DNA from: Harmothoe impar
Lineage: Eukaryota; Annelida; Polychaeta; Phyllodocida; Polynoidae
Assembly (NCBI GenBank): GCA_947462335.1
Contig: OX381707.1
Location: forward strand, 11,897,055-11,961,054
DNA length: 64,000 nucleotides
Direction of reading: 5' to 3'
Positions 31,755 through 42,770 of the stretch are shown piece by piece. The translations under genes were made by a program, and so were the position numbers. The first letter of the stretch is position 1; each line of letters starts with the position of its first letter. The notes beneath the pieces are model-generated. The model had not been told where the DNA came from. It saw only the letters and a list, made by a program, of their open reading frames with translations, and did no database searches.

Positions 31755-34700
31755 TGGTTGCCATGTCCGTATCCTTTATCGTCCTGTTTTCCTCCCTCTC
31801 GCTGGGCCATGAACTTCATTCTATCCATCTGATTTTTCATCCAGAAGCAGGCATGGGTGCTGTGTCCCCTTCTATTGTGAATAAGGCAAAACGTATTTGC
31901 TGGATGCACTCCACGCAATTCTATTCCCTTTTCTAATAGTTCTAATTCGGGTCCCTTCATTGATGCCAATCTTTTATATTCTTCTCTCCTCATCCATTCC
32001 CTTTCTCTGTCGTTTCCTGGGAATGGATTAGATGCCGACCTACCTCCTTCTTGCCCTTGCTGCATTGGTGCACTGTAGGATTGATATCCTCCCGAAAATG
32101 TAGGACGGCTTCCCTGGAACCTTCCCTGGCTCCTCTCTGGTCTTGGACTGTAACCATTTCCGAATCCTTTGTTCTGGTAACTTTGGTACCTTGTGAATTG
32201 ATTGGCATTGGCTCGGTTACTATCTCTATACCTGTAATCATTGGCTTGGAAAGGCGTTTTATATCCTGTATCCCGCTGTAATGTCGGTGTTGTTTCTGCC
32301 GTCATATTTTCCAACATTCCCATCATTTGTGTTTTCATCCATTCCCCTTCCGTGGCTACTACTTCTTCCTCATCCATTGCATAATTTTCTGCAAATTGCA
32401 TTGCATGTGCCGTCATTCGTCCCTCTGATCCTTTTAGTATGGATTCTAAGGTTCTGGCCCGATGTACCATTTCGTCAAAGGTTCTTGGTGGGTCCTTGAT
32501 CAACTCCTTGGCAATGCTTGGGTTCACTCCGTTGACGAATGCTGCCTGGAGGGCGTCTTCCGTCATTCCTGGTGTCCAGTTTTCCTTAATCTTGACTGCA
32601 AACCCTCTCACTGATTGTCCCTTTTCTTGTTTGAAGTTTAATAGGTCTTTGTGTCTTTGCCACGATGGTCTCTTATCTTCGAATGCTTCTGTCATAGCAG
32701 TTTTTATCCGGTCATAAGTATCCCTTTTATCGTCAGGTAGCGTTTTAAACCAAGTCGCTGCCGCTCCCTTTAGTTGTAATTGTACCATTTCCATCAGCAC
32801 CCTGTTTGACCAGCCACATATCCTTTGGAATCCTTCCATCTCGTCGAAAAATCTTGCGTGGGATTCTCCTTCCAGCCCGGAGAAGGTTGGTAGTACCAAA
32901 TTGGGTCGTACGTCCTGCATGGTGATGTCCTCTATGTTATCCTCTGACAGGTGCCACAGATCTTCTCTCCCGTCAGGCAGTTGTCCCAAATTTTGTACCC
33001 CTTTTATTATCGCTCTTCCCAACCTTCCTTCTGGTCCTGTGCCTTTATCTTCGTTGTTTAGTTGTTTTTGGTATTCTTTGGGTACTTCTAACAGATTTTC
33101 TTCGTCTGATGAACTCGTTAATTGTGGTGACCTTTCCCGGTAACGGGTATATTGGGGTCTCTTATATTCTCTGGGTTCGCTTCTGGTTGCCCTTTGATTG
33201 GTTTGCGTACGTTGACTGTTTGAACTTTCCTTTTCTTCTATTGTCAGGATATTAAACCAATTAGGCAGTGCCTGTCGTGTTTTTTGTATATATCCTTCCA
33301 ACTGTTGAGCTCTAGCGGTGCCTGTTGTCCTATTTAGTAATTGATGTCTTATCTGGCTTGTTCTCCCACTGCTTATTGGGTATGGTGTGCTCTGATGTAC
33401 TGGTTCGCTCCACCCACTACATTCACCCTTTTCACCCTGCTTCTGGTAGGCTCTACCCCCTCTTCGGTTATCCCTGGTTGTTTTACTGTATAGCCTTTTT
33501 CTGGCCTCCCTTCCAGCTCCTTCTTCCTGTATTATTTCTCCGGATTGTGTGGGGTTATCCTTTTGGTTCTGCCCCAAGGGTTCTTTTCCTGGTCCGCTCT
33601 GATTTCCAGTCGGCACGGTCTCTTTGCTCTGGTTACCACTCTGTTCACCCTCTCTTTGTCTTGTGTCACCGGGGTCTGTGTTCCTTTTTCCTTTGTTGTT
33701 TTTCGAGTTACATGGCACCAGGTCTCCTCCTGTGTTTTCACTATCAGTCTGATCTCGTTCGTGGTTATCCGGTCCTGTGGCACTTGCCTGGTTTGAGTGA
33801 GGTTTTGTTCCCTGACAGTTTCTATTTGAAATGTTACTGCTTTGGTCCTTTTCTGTATTTCCCTCTGATTCGGATCTGTTCTCTTCAATATACCCTTTTT
33901 CGCTTGTTCTGTCATTTATTCTGTTTACCGCATTGATGTCCACCTGTTGGGCTGCCTGGCTGCAGCTGCTGCTCCTACCTTCCTCTGCTCCTTTGAGCTC
34001 GATCCCTTTTTGTGACTCCTCTCCTTCAAACCTTCCTTGTATTTGCTCTATTCTATTATCTTTTGACTCTTCACTTCCCTCTTCTTCGCTATTGTCTATA
34101 GGTTCTGTGTCCTCTTCGCTTCCTCCTAGTTCATCTATATTTCTTATGTTATCTGTATATCTGCTTCTCCCTTTGTCTAATTCCCTATGGCGAAAAATTA
34201 ATTTTTTATTTATTTTCTTGTTGCTTGCAAGTCTCTTAGAGCTATTGCCCGTTGGAGTTTGGTCAGACCCCCAGTAGATCGAGTTGCATAATATGGTAGA
34301 TTCAATATCTGTTTTGTCTGCCTCTTTATGGCCCTCGTGGTCTGCGATTCCCGTTATGCTTTCTTCGTTTTCCTGTGATTCTCCGCTCGGGCTGTTTGTG
34401 GTTCCAGGTCTGGCAACGGTCTCTACGGTGGCCGTCTCCTGGTTTGGCTGATTTGCCCTTTCGATGTTAAAATCGCAATCCTGCCTTGGAGGTAGTGTTT
34501 CTGTCCCGATTGGTGTAGGACTCCACGCTCTCCCCTGGTTGTCTCTCGATCGGCTTGTGACGTCCCTGCCGGTCGGTAGGCTATCCCAGGCAGTCAGAGA
34601 GGTATCTATTCCTTCTCCGTCAGCCTTTAATCTCTTGGTTGTCGAATCTGCTATGTTCACCTGTCTCTTCCTTCCTTTATATCCGATCTGGATTTCTTCT

Positions 34701-35008
34701 GCTGCTCCTTGTGACCTTAGTCTCCTTCTGGTTTGATCAGTCCCTTCAGTTGACCATTGGTCTGTTGCTTTAGCTACTGTGTCTGTTGTGAGTTGTCTTA
34801 CTATTTTGGCTGTTTCTTCACCGTTCTCTGTTATTGTTACCTCTTCTATCTCACTGCCATTTGCCTCAATAAGGTTAGGTGACTGAAAAACCGAATAACC
34901 AACCTCACTCTGGCCCGCGTCTGTGACGCTGATCTGATCTGCGTCCCCACCGCGGGCGCGGCGCTGCGTGCTGGGTACCGGGGATTCGGGGTACGGACAT
35001 CCGTTCAT
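31745..35008 (-). CDS. gag: Gag polyprotein, unusually long
   Basis: The first in-frame ATG is at 35008, giving 1,087 aa. The frame is open back to near the LTR, but the only earlier start would be a GTG within the PBS-like region. Residues 1 to about 690 are polar and low in hydrophobics (Glu, Gln, Asn, Ser, Arg-rich), with basic clusters such as RKRQ and KKINKK. A capsid-type Ty3/gypsy gag domain spans about 700-860 (contains LVLPTFSGLEGESHARFFDE and WFKTLPDD). It is followed by a Gly/Arg/Gln-rich stretch and one zinc knuckle with C-x2-H-x4-H-x4-C spacing, starting at residue 1041 of this numbering. By family it forms the particle and binds RNA. The N-terminal 690 residues have no counterpart in ordinary Ty3/gypsy Gag, which is usually 300-500 aa. 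The stop abuts the frameshift heptamer. Confidence 0.93.
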   Translation of the reverse strand: MNGCPYPESPVPSTQRRARGGDADQISVTDAGQSEVGYSVFQSPNLIEANGSEIEEVTITENGEETAKIVRQLTTDTVAKATDQWSTEGTDQTRRRLRSQGAAEEIQIGYKGRKRQVNIADSTTKRLKADGEGIDTSLTAWDSLPTGRDVTSRSRDNQGRAWSPTPIGTETLPPRQDCDFNIERANQPNQETATVETVARPGTTNSPSGESQENEESITGIADHEGHKEADKTDIESTILCNSIYWGSDQTPTGNSSKRLASNKKINKKLIFRHRELDKGRSRYTDNIRNIDELGGSEEDTEPIDNSEEEGSEESKDNRIEQIQGRFEGEESQKGIELKGAEEGRSSSCSQAAQQVDINAVNRINDRTSEKGYIEENRSESEGNTEKDQSSNISNRNCQGTKPHSNQASATGPDNHERDQTDSENTGGDLVPCNSKNNKGKRNTDPGDTRQREGEQSGNQSKETVPTGNQSGPGKEPLGQNQKDNPTQSGEIIQEEGAGREARKRLYSKTTRDNRRGGRAYQKQGEKGECSGWSEPVHQSTPYPISSGRTSQIRHQLLNRTTGTARAQQLEGYIQKTRQALPNWFNILTIEEKESSNSQRTQTNQRATRSEPREYKRPQYTRYRERSPQLTSSSDEENLLEVPKEYQKQLNNEDKGTGPEGRLGRAIIKGVQNLGQLPDGREDLWHLSEDNIEDITMQDVRPNLVLPTFSGLEGESHARFFDEMEGFQRICGWSNRVLMEMVQLQLKGAAATWFKTLPDDKRDTYDRIKTAMTEAFEDKRPSWQRHKDLLNFKQEKGQSVRGFAVKIKENWTPGMTEDALQAAFVNGVNPSIAKELIKDPPRTFDEMVHRARTLESILKGSEGRMTAHAMQFAENYAMDEEEVVATEGEWMKTQMMGMLENMTAETTPTLQRDTGYKTPFQANDYRYRDSNRANANQFTRYQSYQNKGFGNGYSPRPERSQGRFQGSRPTFSGGYQSYSAPMQQGQEGGRSASNPFPGNDREREWMRREEYKRLASMKGPELELLEKGIELRGVHPANTFCLIHNRRGHSTHACFWMKNQMDRMKFMAQREGGKQDDKGYGHGNQGN

Positions 35009-35055
35009 CCGACCGCTGGCCTTAGGCCTCCGGGCGTGTCTCGACCACCCTTGAT

Positions 35056-35064
35056 TCTCCACCA
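35056..35064 (-). other. Candidate tRNA primer-binding site
   Basis: Three bases after the 5' LTR the sense strand reads TGGTGGAGA. Primer-binding sites begin TGG (complement of the tRNA CCA end) within a few bases of the LTR. As I recall tRNA 3' ends, this 9-mer fits the UCUCCA-CCA end of many eukaryotic tRNA-Ala; the following bases do not extend the match. It lies upstream of the gag ATG. Confidence 0.5.
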
Positions 35065-35693
35065 GCCTGAACTATTAGTTTGATTGGTCAAGCCCCACAG
35101 CTAGTGTTATTTCTGGTCGAACCCCTAGGCAAGGGTTATAGTAATGATTCTGTTGGTACAAGATTGGGGTTTGAGGCTAGCACCGATGGTAGGGGACACC
35201 TCTCTTGGCAGGACCCTGGGGAACCAGTTCAGGAGTTACCCAAGAATCAGTGAGACAGCACTTTAATCAACAGCCATTTATTTCATTCCTTGATGTGTTC
35301 CGTGGTAACAATACAGGTTTACTCGTGATCCAGTATTCAATCCTCTAGTCCAATCTCTTATCAGCGAGAAGATATGTACATAATACTCATGGGTAAACAG
35401 ACATAGATAATGTGTGCTTAAGGCACCTATTTACCAACCACCTGAAATTTCAAGTGTTTACCTACTAAATAAGTTACCTGTGACTCCCAGGTTGAACTAC
35501 CCATTAACCTCAACCACCAATACAAGGTTTGAGCCCCGCATCTATCAGTATTTCAACTGCCGAGTACCCAATCAATTTGTGTGTGGATTCATTATTCTAG
35601 TCATTTATCCAGCCACCAAACTCACAGTCACGGCTGGTTCCACGATACCAAGCAGTAGCTGCTTGAATGCTATTATCACCGTAAGTATATATA

Positions 35694-35702
35694 TTATATA
35701 TA
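35694..35702 (-). promoter_or_regulatory. Candidate TATA box of the 5' LTR promoter
   Basis: TATATATAA on the sense strand is the best TATA match in the LTR. It lies about 410 bp before the AATAAA signal, so transcription starting about 30 bp downstream would give an R region that includes the poly(A) signal, as required. Other AT-rich stretches exist nearer the LTR edge, so the start site is uncertain. Confidence 0.4.
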
Positions 35703-36646
35703 GCCGTAGGCCAATGTTCAATGTCAGTGTGGTGAATAAATTTGATAGTCTTGTATAACACCATAAGCGGTTACAGTCTCATAGACTAGAGCTATGCGAG
35801 GCCACGGTAGCTGGCTAGCACTTTTCCTACGTAGAATTGGTCACCAGCGCGATAGACCAGCTTAAGGTACTTACTTTTGTGTCCCACTGTAGCCATACAG
35901 TCATGTAAAGCACTGATACTGTTTGTTGCCTGACAGCCGGTAGGTATAGGTAGGCATCTAGATTAAGTGTATATCCAACTACACCCCTTCTCCACGAGCA
36001 TTGGTATCCACTCGCCGGGTGGGAAATCTGCACCACTCTACACTTGATCACCTCGGCTTAATTCCCAATGACTGGTCACGTAATCCACCAGGCCATTAGG
36101 TGCCGTCGATAGTATATTGGTGATCCTTACCAGGCTGCTGGGTGGAAGGCTACACACACAAAACTAAGTCAGGTTGGCCGTAACAAATGTTGTTGCTGGG
36201 TAGGGCCCAACGTATCCGGCCCACCGGTGATAATCATTCGCGTAGGGGACCTAACGTATCCGTCCCTCAATGGCACTTGATGATGGTGGTGTGAGGTCAT
36301 AGTCTCTACCAGGTTAATGTCTCCCAGTAATGGTCAGTCTATGTGTGGTTTCAGGTGAACTGACAGAGCGAAAAGGGTCTGCCCCTACAATAATTTTCCC
36401 CAGTCCTTACTAGTGTTGGGACCAGGTAGAATTAATTTAACCACAAGTTGCTCTATTGACTAGAGCCACAGCACGAAAATGTGTTCATCCTTACTAGTGA
36501 ACTACTGTCTACTGCACTGACTGGACAAGTCCCGCACCCCGAGATATATCAATGTTTTACTCCTTCTCATTTTCTTTCTAGGAGGCTCCCCTTCATGACG
36601 TATTTCTGCTGCTGGGGAACCCACCTGCAAGTCATCTCTGCCGTAG

Positions 36647-37006
36647 GTCTATCCCCCTTAGCTGGGGCTACCATGGCCACACCCCTTCTTCATAAGGAAC
36701 ATATTCCCGGATCTCCCAGGGCTTCCCTCCTTGTGACGTCGTTCCCCACTGGAGTGCTTACCCTGACGTCATCTCTACCAGAGGTCTATCCCCTGGCTGG
36801 GACCACCATGGCCACACCCCTTCTTCATATGGAACATATTCCGGATCTCCCAGGGCTTCCCTCCTTGTGACGTCGTTCCCCACTGGAGTGCTTACCCTGA
36901 CGTCATCTCTACCAGAGGTCTATCCCCTGGCTGGGACCACCATGGCCACACCCCTTCTTCATATGGAACATATTCCGGATCTCCCAGGGCTTCCCTCCCT
37001 GGGTAT
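36647..37006 (-). promoter_or_regulatory. LTR enhancer-like tandem repeat with CRE sites (5' LTR copy)
   Basis: This is the identical counterpart of 18031-18390. The perfect CRE palindromes fall at 36764-36771 and 36898-36905, about 1.06-1.2 kb upstream of the TATA-like motif on the sense strand. Confidence 0.6.
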
Positions 37007-37536
37007 CCCCAGGTCCTTTCTGATTGGTGGACTCAAGGGATTCCCCCTTACTCCAAGTAGTGCTTCCAGTACAGTTCTGCCCTCTGGGTGAGGTTCCCTT
37101 TACTCCACCCACTTTCATTCATGACTGTCCTGGGCAATTTGTTACTGTTTTCATGAATGAGTAGGGTTCCCAGCATAGTACTCCAGCCAGCCCCTCTCGG
37201 CTGGTCCTGACTTCAGGACTCTGTGGCCTACCGAAGGCCTTTTCCCCCATCGTGCTGTGTTTTAGATCTGGTTTTTGCCAATTTGTATTGCTCTGTCATT
37301 CCCCCATGTTCACCACAGATCGACCACTGCGTTGTAAATCCGATTATATTTGTTTGGCTACATGCATTATACAATTATATTCAGCAAATCAATATAATTG
37401 GTTCCTGCTCGTTACACTGTCGTGAGTCAGGCCCCTTTTTCCCTACTATTTAGGTTTTACAATAAACACACCTGTTATTTACAATGTTTGTTCATTACTT
37501 CTTTCTCACCTTACATTGAACATAGTCATTTGCACA

Positions 37537-37540
37537 ATGG
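37537..37540. repeat. Target-site duplication, right copy (ATGG)
   Basis: ATGG follows the CACA edge of the right LTR as read on the plus strand and restores the satellite phase: it continues CTCGCTCTCC exactly where the left flank broke off after GAACATGG. Confidence 0.93.
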
Positions 37541-40500
37541 CTCGCTCTCCTCCCTTCGGCCTGGCCCCAGACCGCAGGACACCGAAAAGGCCGAAAAAGG
37601 GTCATCGCTTGGTTATTTAAGGACATCTTACTGGCACTGCCTCACTGGTAATATTTTCACCATCTGTTTATGAATGGTGTTAAAGAAAAGCCTCTGGGAA
37701 CCTTGTTTAATTACTGCTGTCCATGTAACTGTTTACTTCATAGTTTGGGATATCCTCTAGGCGTGAACATTGCTCGCTCTCCTCCCTTCGGCCTGGCCCC
37801 GGACCGCAAGACACCGAAATGGCTGAAAAAGGGTCATTGCTTGGTTATTTAAGGACATCTTACTGGCACTGGCTCACTGGTAATATTTTCACCGTCTGTT
37901 TATGAATGGTGTTAAACAAAAGCCTCTGGGAACCTTGTTTGATTACTGCTGTCCATGTAACTGTTTACTTCATAGTTTGGGATATCCTCTAGGCGTGAAC
38001 ATGGCTCGCTCTCCTCCCTTTGGCCTGGCCCCGGACCGCAAGACACCAAAATGGCTAAAAAAGGGTCATCGCTTGGTTATTTAAGGACATCTTACTGCCA
38101 CTGGCTCACTGGTAATATTTTCACCATCTGTTTATGAATGGTGTTAAACAAAAGCCTCTGGGAACCTTGTTTGATTACTGCTGTCCATGTAACTGTTTAC
38201 TTCATAGTTTGGGATATCCTCTAGGCGTGAACATGGCTCGCTCTCCTCCCTTTGGCCTGGCCCCGGACCGCAAGACACCGAAATGGCTGAAAAAGGGTTA
38301 TCGTTTGGTTATTTAAGGACATCTTACTGGCACTGGCTCACTGGTAATATTTTCACCATCTGTTTATGAATGGTGTTAAAGAAAAGCCTCTGGGAACCTT
38401 GTTTGATTACTGCTGTCCATGTAACTATTTACTTCATAGTTTGGGATATCCTCTAGGCGTGAACATGGGTCGCTCTCCTCCCTTTGGCCTGGCCCCGGAC
38501 CGCAAGACACCAAAATGGCTGAAAAAGGGTCATCGCTTGGTTATTTAAGGACATCTTACTGGCACTGCCTCACTGGTAATATTTTCACCATCTGTTTATG
38601 AATGGTGTTAAACAAAAGCCTCTGGGGACCTTGTTTGATTACTGCTGTCCATGTAACTGTTTACTTCATTGTTTGGGATATCCTCTAGGCTTGAACATGG
38701 CTCAATCTCCTCCCTTCGGCCTGGCCCCGGACCGAAAGACACCGAAATGGCTGAAAAGGGTCATTGCTTGGTTATTTAAGGACATCTTACTGGCACTGGC
38801 TCACTGGTAATATTTTCACCATCTGTTTATGAATGGTGTTTAACAAAAGCCTCTGGGAACCTTGTTTGATTACTGCTGTCCATGTAACTGTTTACTTCAT
38901 AGTTTGGGATATCCTCTAGGCGTGAACATTGCTCGCTGTCCTCCCTTCGGCCTGGCCCCGGACCGCAAGACACCGAAATGGCTGAAAAAAGTCATTGCTT
39001 GGTTATTTAAGGACATCTTACTGGCACTGGCTCACTGGTAATATTTTCACCATCTCTTTATGAATGGTGTTAAACAAAAGCCTCTGGGAACCTTGTTTGA
39101 TTACTGCTGTCCATGTACCTGTTTACTTCATAGTTTGGGATATCCTCTAGGCGTGAACATGGCTCGCTCTCCTCCCTTCGGCCTGGCCCCGGATCGCAAA
39201 ACACCGAAATGGCTGAAAAAGGGTCATCGCTTGGTTATTTAAGGACATCTTACTGGCACTGGCTCACTGGTAATATTTTCACCATCTGTTTATGAATGGT
39301 GTTAAACAAAAGCCTCTGGGAACCTTGTTTGATTACTGCTGTCCATGTAACTGTTTACTTCATAGTTTGGGATATCCTCTAGGCGTGAACATGGCTCGCT
39401 CTCCTCCCTTCGGCCTGGCCCCGGACCGCAAGACACCGAAATGGCTGAAAAAGGGTCATCGCTTGGTTATTTAAGGACATCTTACTGGCACTGGCTCACT
39501 GGTAATATTTTCACCATCTGTTTATGAATGGTGTTAAACAAAAGCCTCTGGGAACCTTGTTTGATTACTGCTGTCCATGTAACTGTTTACTTCATAGTTT
39601 GGGATATCCTCTAGGGGTGAACATGGCTCGCTCTCCTCCCTTTGGCCTGGCCCCGGACCGCAAGACACCAAAATGGCTGAAAAAGGGTCATCGCTTGGTT
39701 ATTTAAGGACATCTTACTGGCACTGGCTCACTGGTAATATTTTCACCATCTGTTTATGAATGGTGTTAAACAAAAGCCTCTGGGAACCTTGTTTGATTAC
39801 TGCTGTCTATGTACCTGTTTACTTCATAGTTTGGGATATCCTCTAGGCGTGAACATGGCTCGCTCTCCTCCCTTTGGCCTGGCCCCGGACCACAAGACAC
39901 CGAAATGGCTGAAAAAGGGTCATCGCTTGGTTATTTAAGGACATCTTACTGGCACTGCCTCACTGGTAATATTTTCACCATCAGTTTATAAATGGTGTTA
40001 AACAAAAGCCTCTAGGAACCTTGTTTGATTACTGCTGTCCATGTACCTGTTTACTTCATAGTTTGGGATATCCTCTAGGCGTGAACATGGCTCGCTCTCC
40101 TCCCTTCGGCCTGGTCCCAGACAACAGGACACCGAAAAGGCCAAAAAAGGGTCATCGCTTGGTTATTTAAGGACATCTTACTGGCACTGCCTCACTGGTA
40201 ATATTTTCACCATCTGTTTATGAATGGTGTTAAACAAAAGCCTCTGGGAACCTTGTTTGATTACTGCTGTCCATGTACCTGTTTACTTCATAGTTTGGGA
40301 TATCCTCTAGGCGTGAACATGGCTCGCTCTCCTCCCTTCGGCCTGGCCCCAGACCGCAGGACACCGAAAAGGCCGAAAAAGGGTCATCGCTTGGTTATTT
40401 AAGGACATCTTACTGGCACTGCCTCACTGGTAATATTTTCACCATCTGTTTATGAATGGTGTTAAAGAAAAGCCTCTGGGAACCTTGTTTGATTACTGCT

Positions 40501-42770
40501 GTCTATGTAACTGTTTACTTCATAGTTTGGGATATCCTCTAGGCGTGAACATTGCTCGCTCTCCTCCCTTCGGCCTGGCCCCGGACCGCAAGACACCGAA
40601 ATGGCTGAAAAAGGGTCATTGCTTGGTTATTTAAGGACATCTTACTGGCACTGGCTCACTGGTAATATTTTCACCATCTGTTTATGAATGGTGTTAAACA
40701 AAAGCCTCTGGGAACCTTGTTTGATTACTGCTGTCCATGTAACTGTTTACTTCATAGTTTGGGATATCCTCTAGGCGTGAACATGGCTCGCTCCCCTCCC
40801 TTTGGCCTGGCCCCGGACCGCAAGACACCAAAATGGCTGAAAAAGGGTCATCGCTTGGTTATTTAAGGACATCTTACTGCCACTGGCTCACTGGTAATAT
40901 TTTCACCATCTGTTTATGAATGGTGTTAAACAAAAGCCTCTGGGAACCTTGTTTGATTACTGCTGTCTATGTACCTGTTTACTTCATAGTTTGGGATATC
41001 CTCTAGGCGTGAACATGGCTCGCTCTCCTCCCTTTGGCCTCGCCCCGGACCACAAGACACCGAAATGGCTGAAAAAGGGTCAACGCTTGGTTATTTAAGG
41101 ACATCTTACTGGCACTGCCTCACTGGTAATATTTTCACCATCAGTTTATAAATGGTGTTAAACAAAAGCCTCTAGGAACCTTGTTTGATTACTGCTGTCC
41201 ATGTACCTGTTTACTTCATAGTTTGGGATATCCTCTAGGCATGAACATGGCTCGCTCTCCTCCCTTCGGCCTGGTCCCAGACCGCAGGACACCGAAAAGG
41301 CCGAAAAAGGGTCATCGCTTGGTTATTTAAGGACATCTTACTGGCACTGCCTCACTGGTAATATTTTCACCATCTGTTTATGAATGGTGTTAAAGAAAAG
41401 CCTCTGGGAACCTTGTTTGATTACTGCTGTCCATGTAACTGTTTACTTCATAGTTTGGGATATCCTCTAGGCGTGAACATTGCTCGCTCTCCTCCCTTCG
41501 GCCTGGCCCCGGACCGCAAGACACCGAAATGGCTGAAAAAGGGTCATTGCTTGGTTATTTAAGGACATCTTACTGGCACTGCCTCACTGGCAATATTTTC
41601 ACCATCTGTTTATGAATGGTGTTAAAGAAAAGCCTCTGGGAACCTTGTTTGATTACTGCTGTCCATGTAACTGTTTACTTCATAGTTTGGGATATCCTCT
41701 AGGCGTGAACATTGCTCGCTCTCCTCCCTTCGGCCTGGCCCCGGACCGCAAGACACCAAAATGGCTGAAAAGGGTCATCGCTTGGTTCTTTAAGGACATC
41801 TTACTGGCACTGGCTCACTGGTAATATTTTCACCATCTGTTTATGAATGGTGTTAAACAAAAGCCTCTGGGAACCTTGTTTGATTACTGCTGTCCATGTA
41901 ACTGTTTACTTCATAGTTTGGGATATCCTCTAAGCGTGAACATTGCTCGCTCTCCTCCCTTCGACCTGGCCCCGGACCGCAAGACACCGAAATGGCTGAA
42001 AAAGGGTCATCGCTTGGTTATTTAAGGACATCTTACTGGCACAGCCTCACTGGTAATATTTTCACCATCTGTTTATGAGTGGTGTTAAACAAAAGCCTCT
42101 GGGAACCTTGTTTGATTACTGCTGTCCATGTAACTGTTTACTTCATAGTTTGGGATATCCTCTAGGCGTGAACATGGCTCGCTCTCCTCTCTTTGGCCTG
42201 GCCCCGGACCGCAAGACACCAAAATGGCTGAAAAAGGGTCATCGCTTGGTTATTTAAGGACATCTTACTGGCACTGGCTCACTGGTAATATTTTCACCAT
42301 CTCCTTATGAATGGTGTTAAACAAAAGCCTCTGGGAACCTTGTTTGATTACTGCTGTCTATGTACCTGTTTACTTCATAGTTTGGGATATCCTCTAGGCG
42401 TGAACATGGCTCGCTCTCCTCCCTTTGGCCTGGCCCCGGACCACAAGACACCGAAATGGCTGAAAAAGGGTCATCGCTTGGTTATTTAAGGTCATCTTAC
42501 TGGCACTGCCTCACTGGTAATATTTTCACCATCAGTTTATAAATGGTGTTAAACAAAAGCCTCTAGGAACCTTGTTTGGTTACTGCTGTCCATGTACCTG
42601 TTTACTTCATAGTTTGGGATATCCTCTAGGCGTGAACATGGCTCGCTCTCCTCCCTTCGGCCTGGTCCCAGACCGCAGGACACCGAAAAGGCCGAAAAAG
42701 GGTCATCGCTTGGTTATTTAAGGACATCTTACTGGCACTGCCTCACTGGTAATATTTTCACCATCTGTTT

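Larger units (their letters stand above)
16452..37536 (-). mobile_element. Giant Ty3/gypsy-type LTR retroelement with env and accessory ORFs
   Basis: The 21,085-bp element is flanked by a 4-bp target duplication and bounded by two 2,469-bp LTRs. It runs on the minus strand in the order 5' LTR, gag, pol, small ORF cluster, env, 3' LTR. Domain order in pol (protease, RT, RNase H, integrase) is that of Metaviridae. The env is of the baculovirus-F/errantivirus kind, so the element can be called an endogenous errantivirus-like element. All large ORFs are open from end to end, and the LTRs show no difference that I could find, so it inserted recently and may be competent. Its size is far above the roughly 5-10 kb usual for the family, owing to long LTRs, an extended gag, a pol tail, and about 4 kb of extra small genes and non-coding DNA between pol and env. 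It carries one antisense ORF. Confidence 0.95.
35068..37536 (-). repeat. 5' LTR (right copy)
   Basis: This is the same 2,469-bp sequence as 16452-18920, bounded on the right by the target duplication and satellite, and on the left by the PBS-like site and gag. It should carry the active promoter. On the positions inferred below, U3 would be about 1.87 kb, R about 0.4 kb and U5 about 0.2 kb. The poly(A) hexamer repeats at 35277-35282. Confidence 0.96.

Noticed and set aside
33325..33936. Plus-strand ORFs of 100-200 codons opposite gag and pol (also 27481-27903, 30508-30960)
   Set aside because: They lie fully antisense to well-supported coding frames and have the Phe/Leu/Ser/Cys-rich composition expected from reading the complement of Glu/Lys/Arg-rich genes.
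35009..35062. Gag start at the open-frame beginning near the LTR (GTG at 35062)
   Set aside because: The codon is not ATG and lies inside the PBS-like site; the first in-frame ATG is at 35008.
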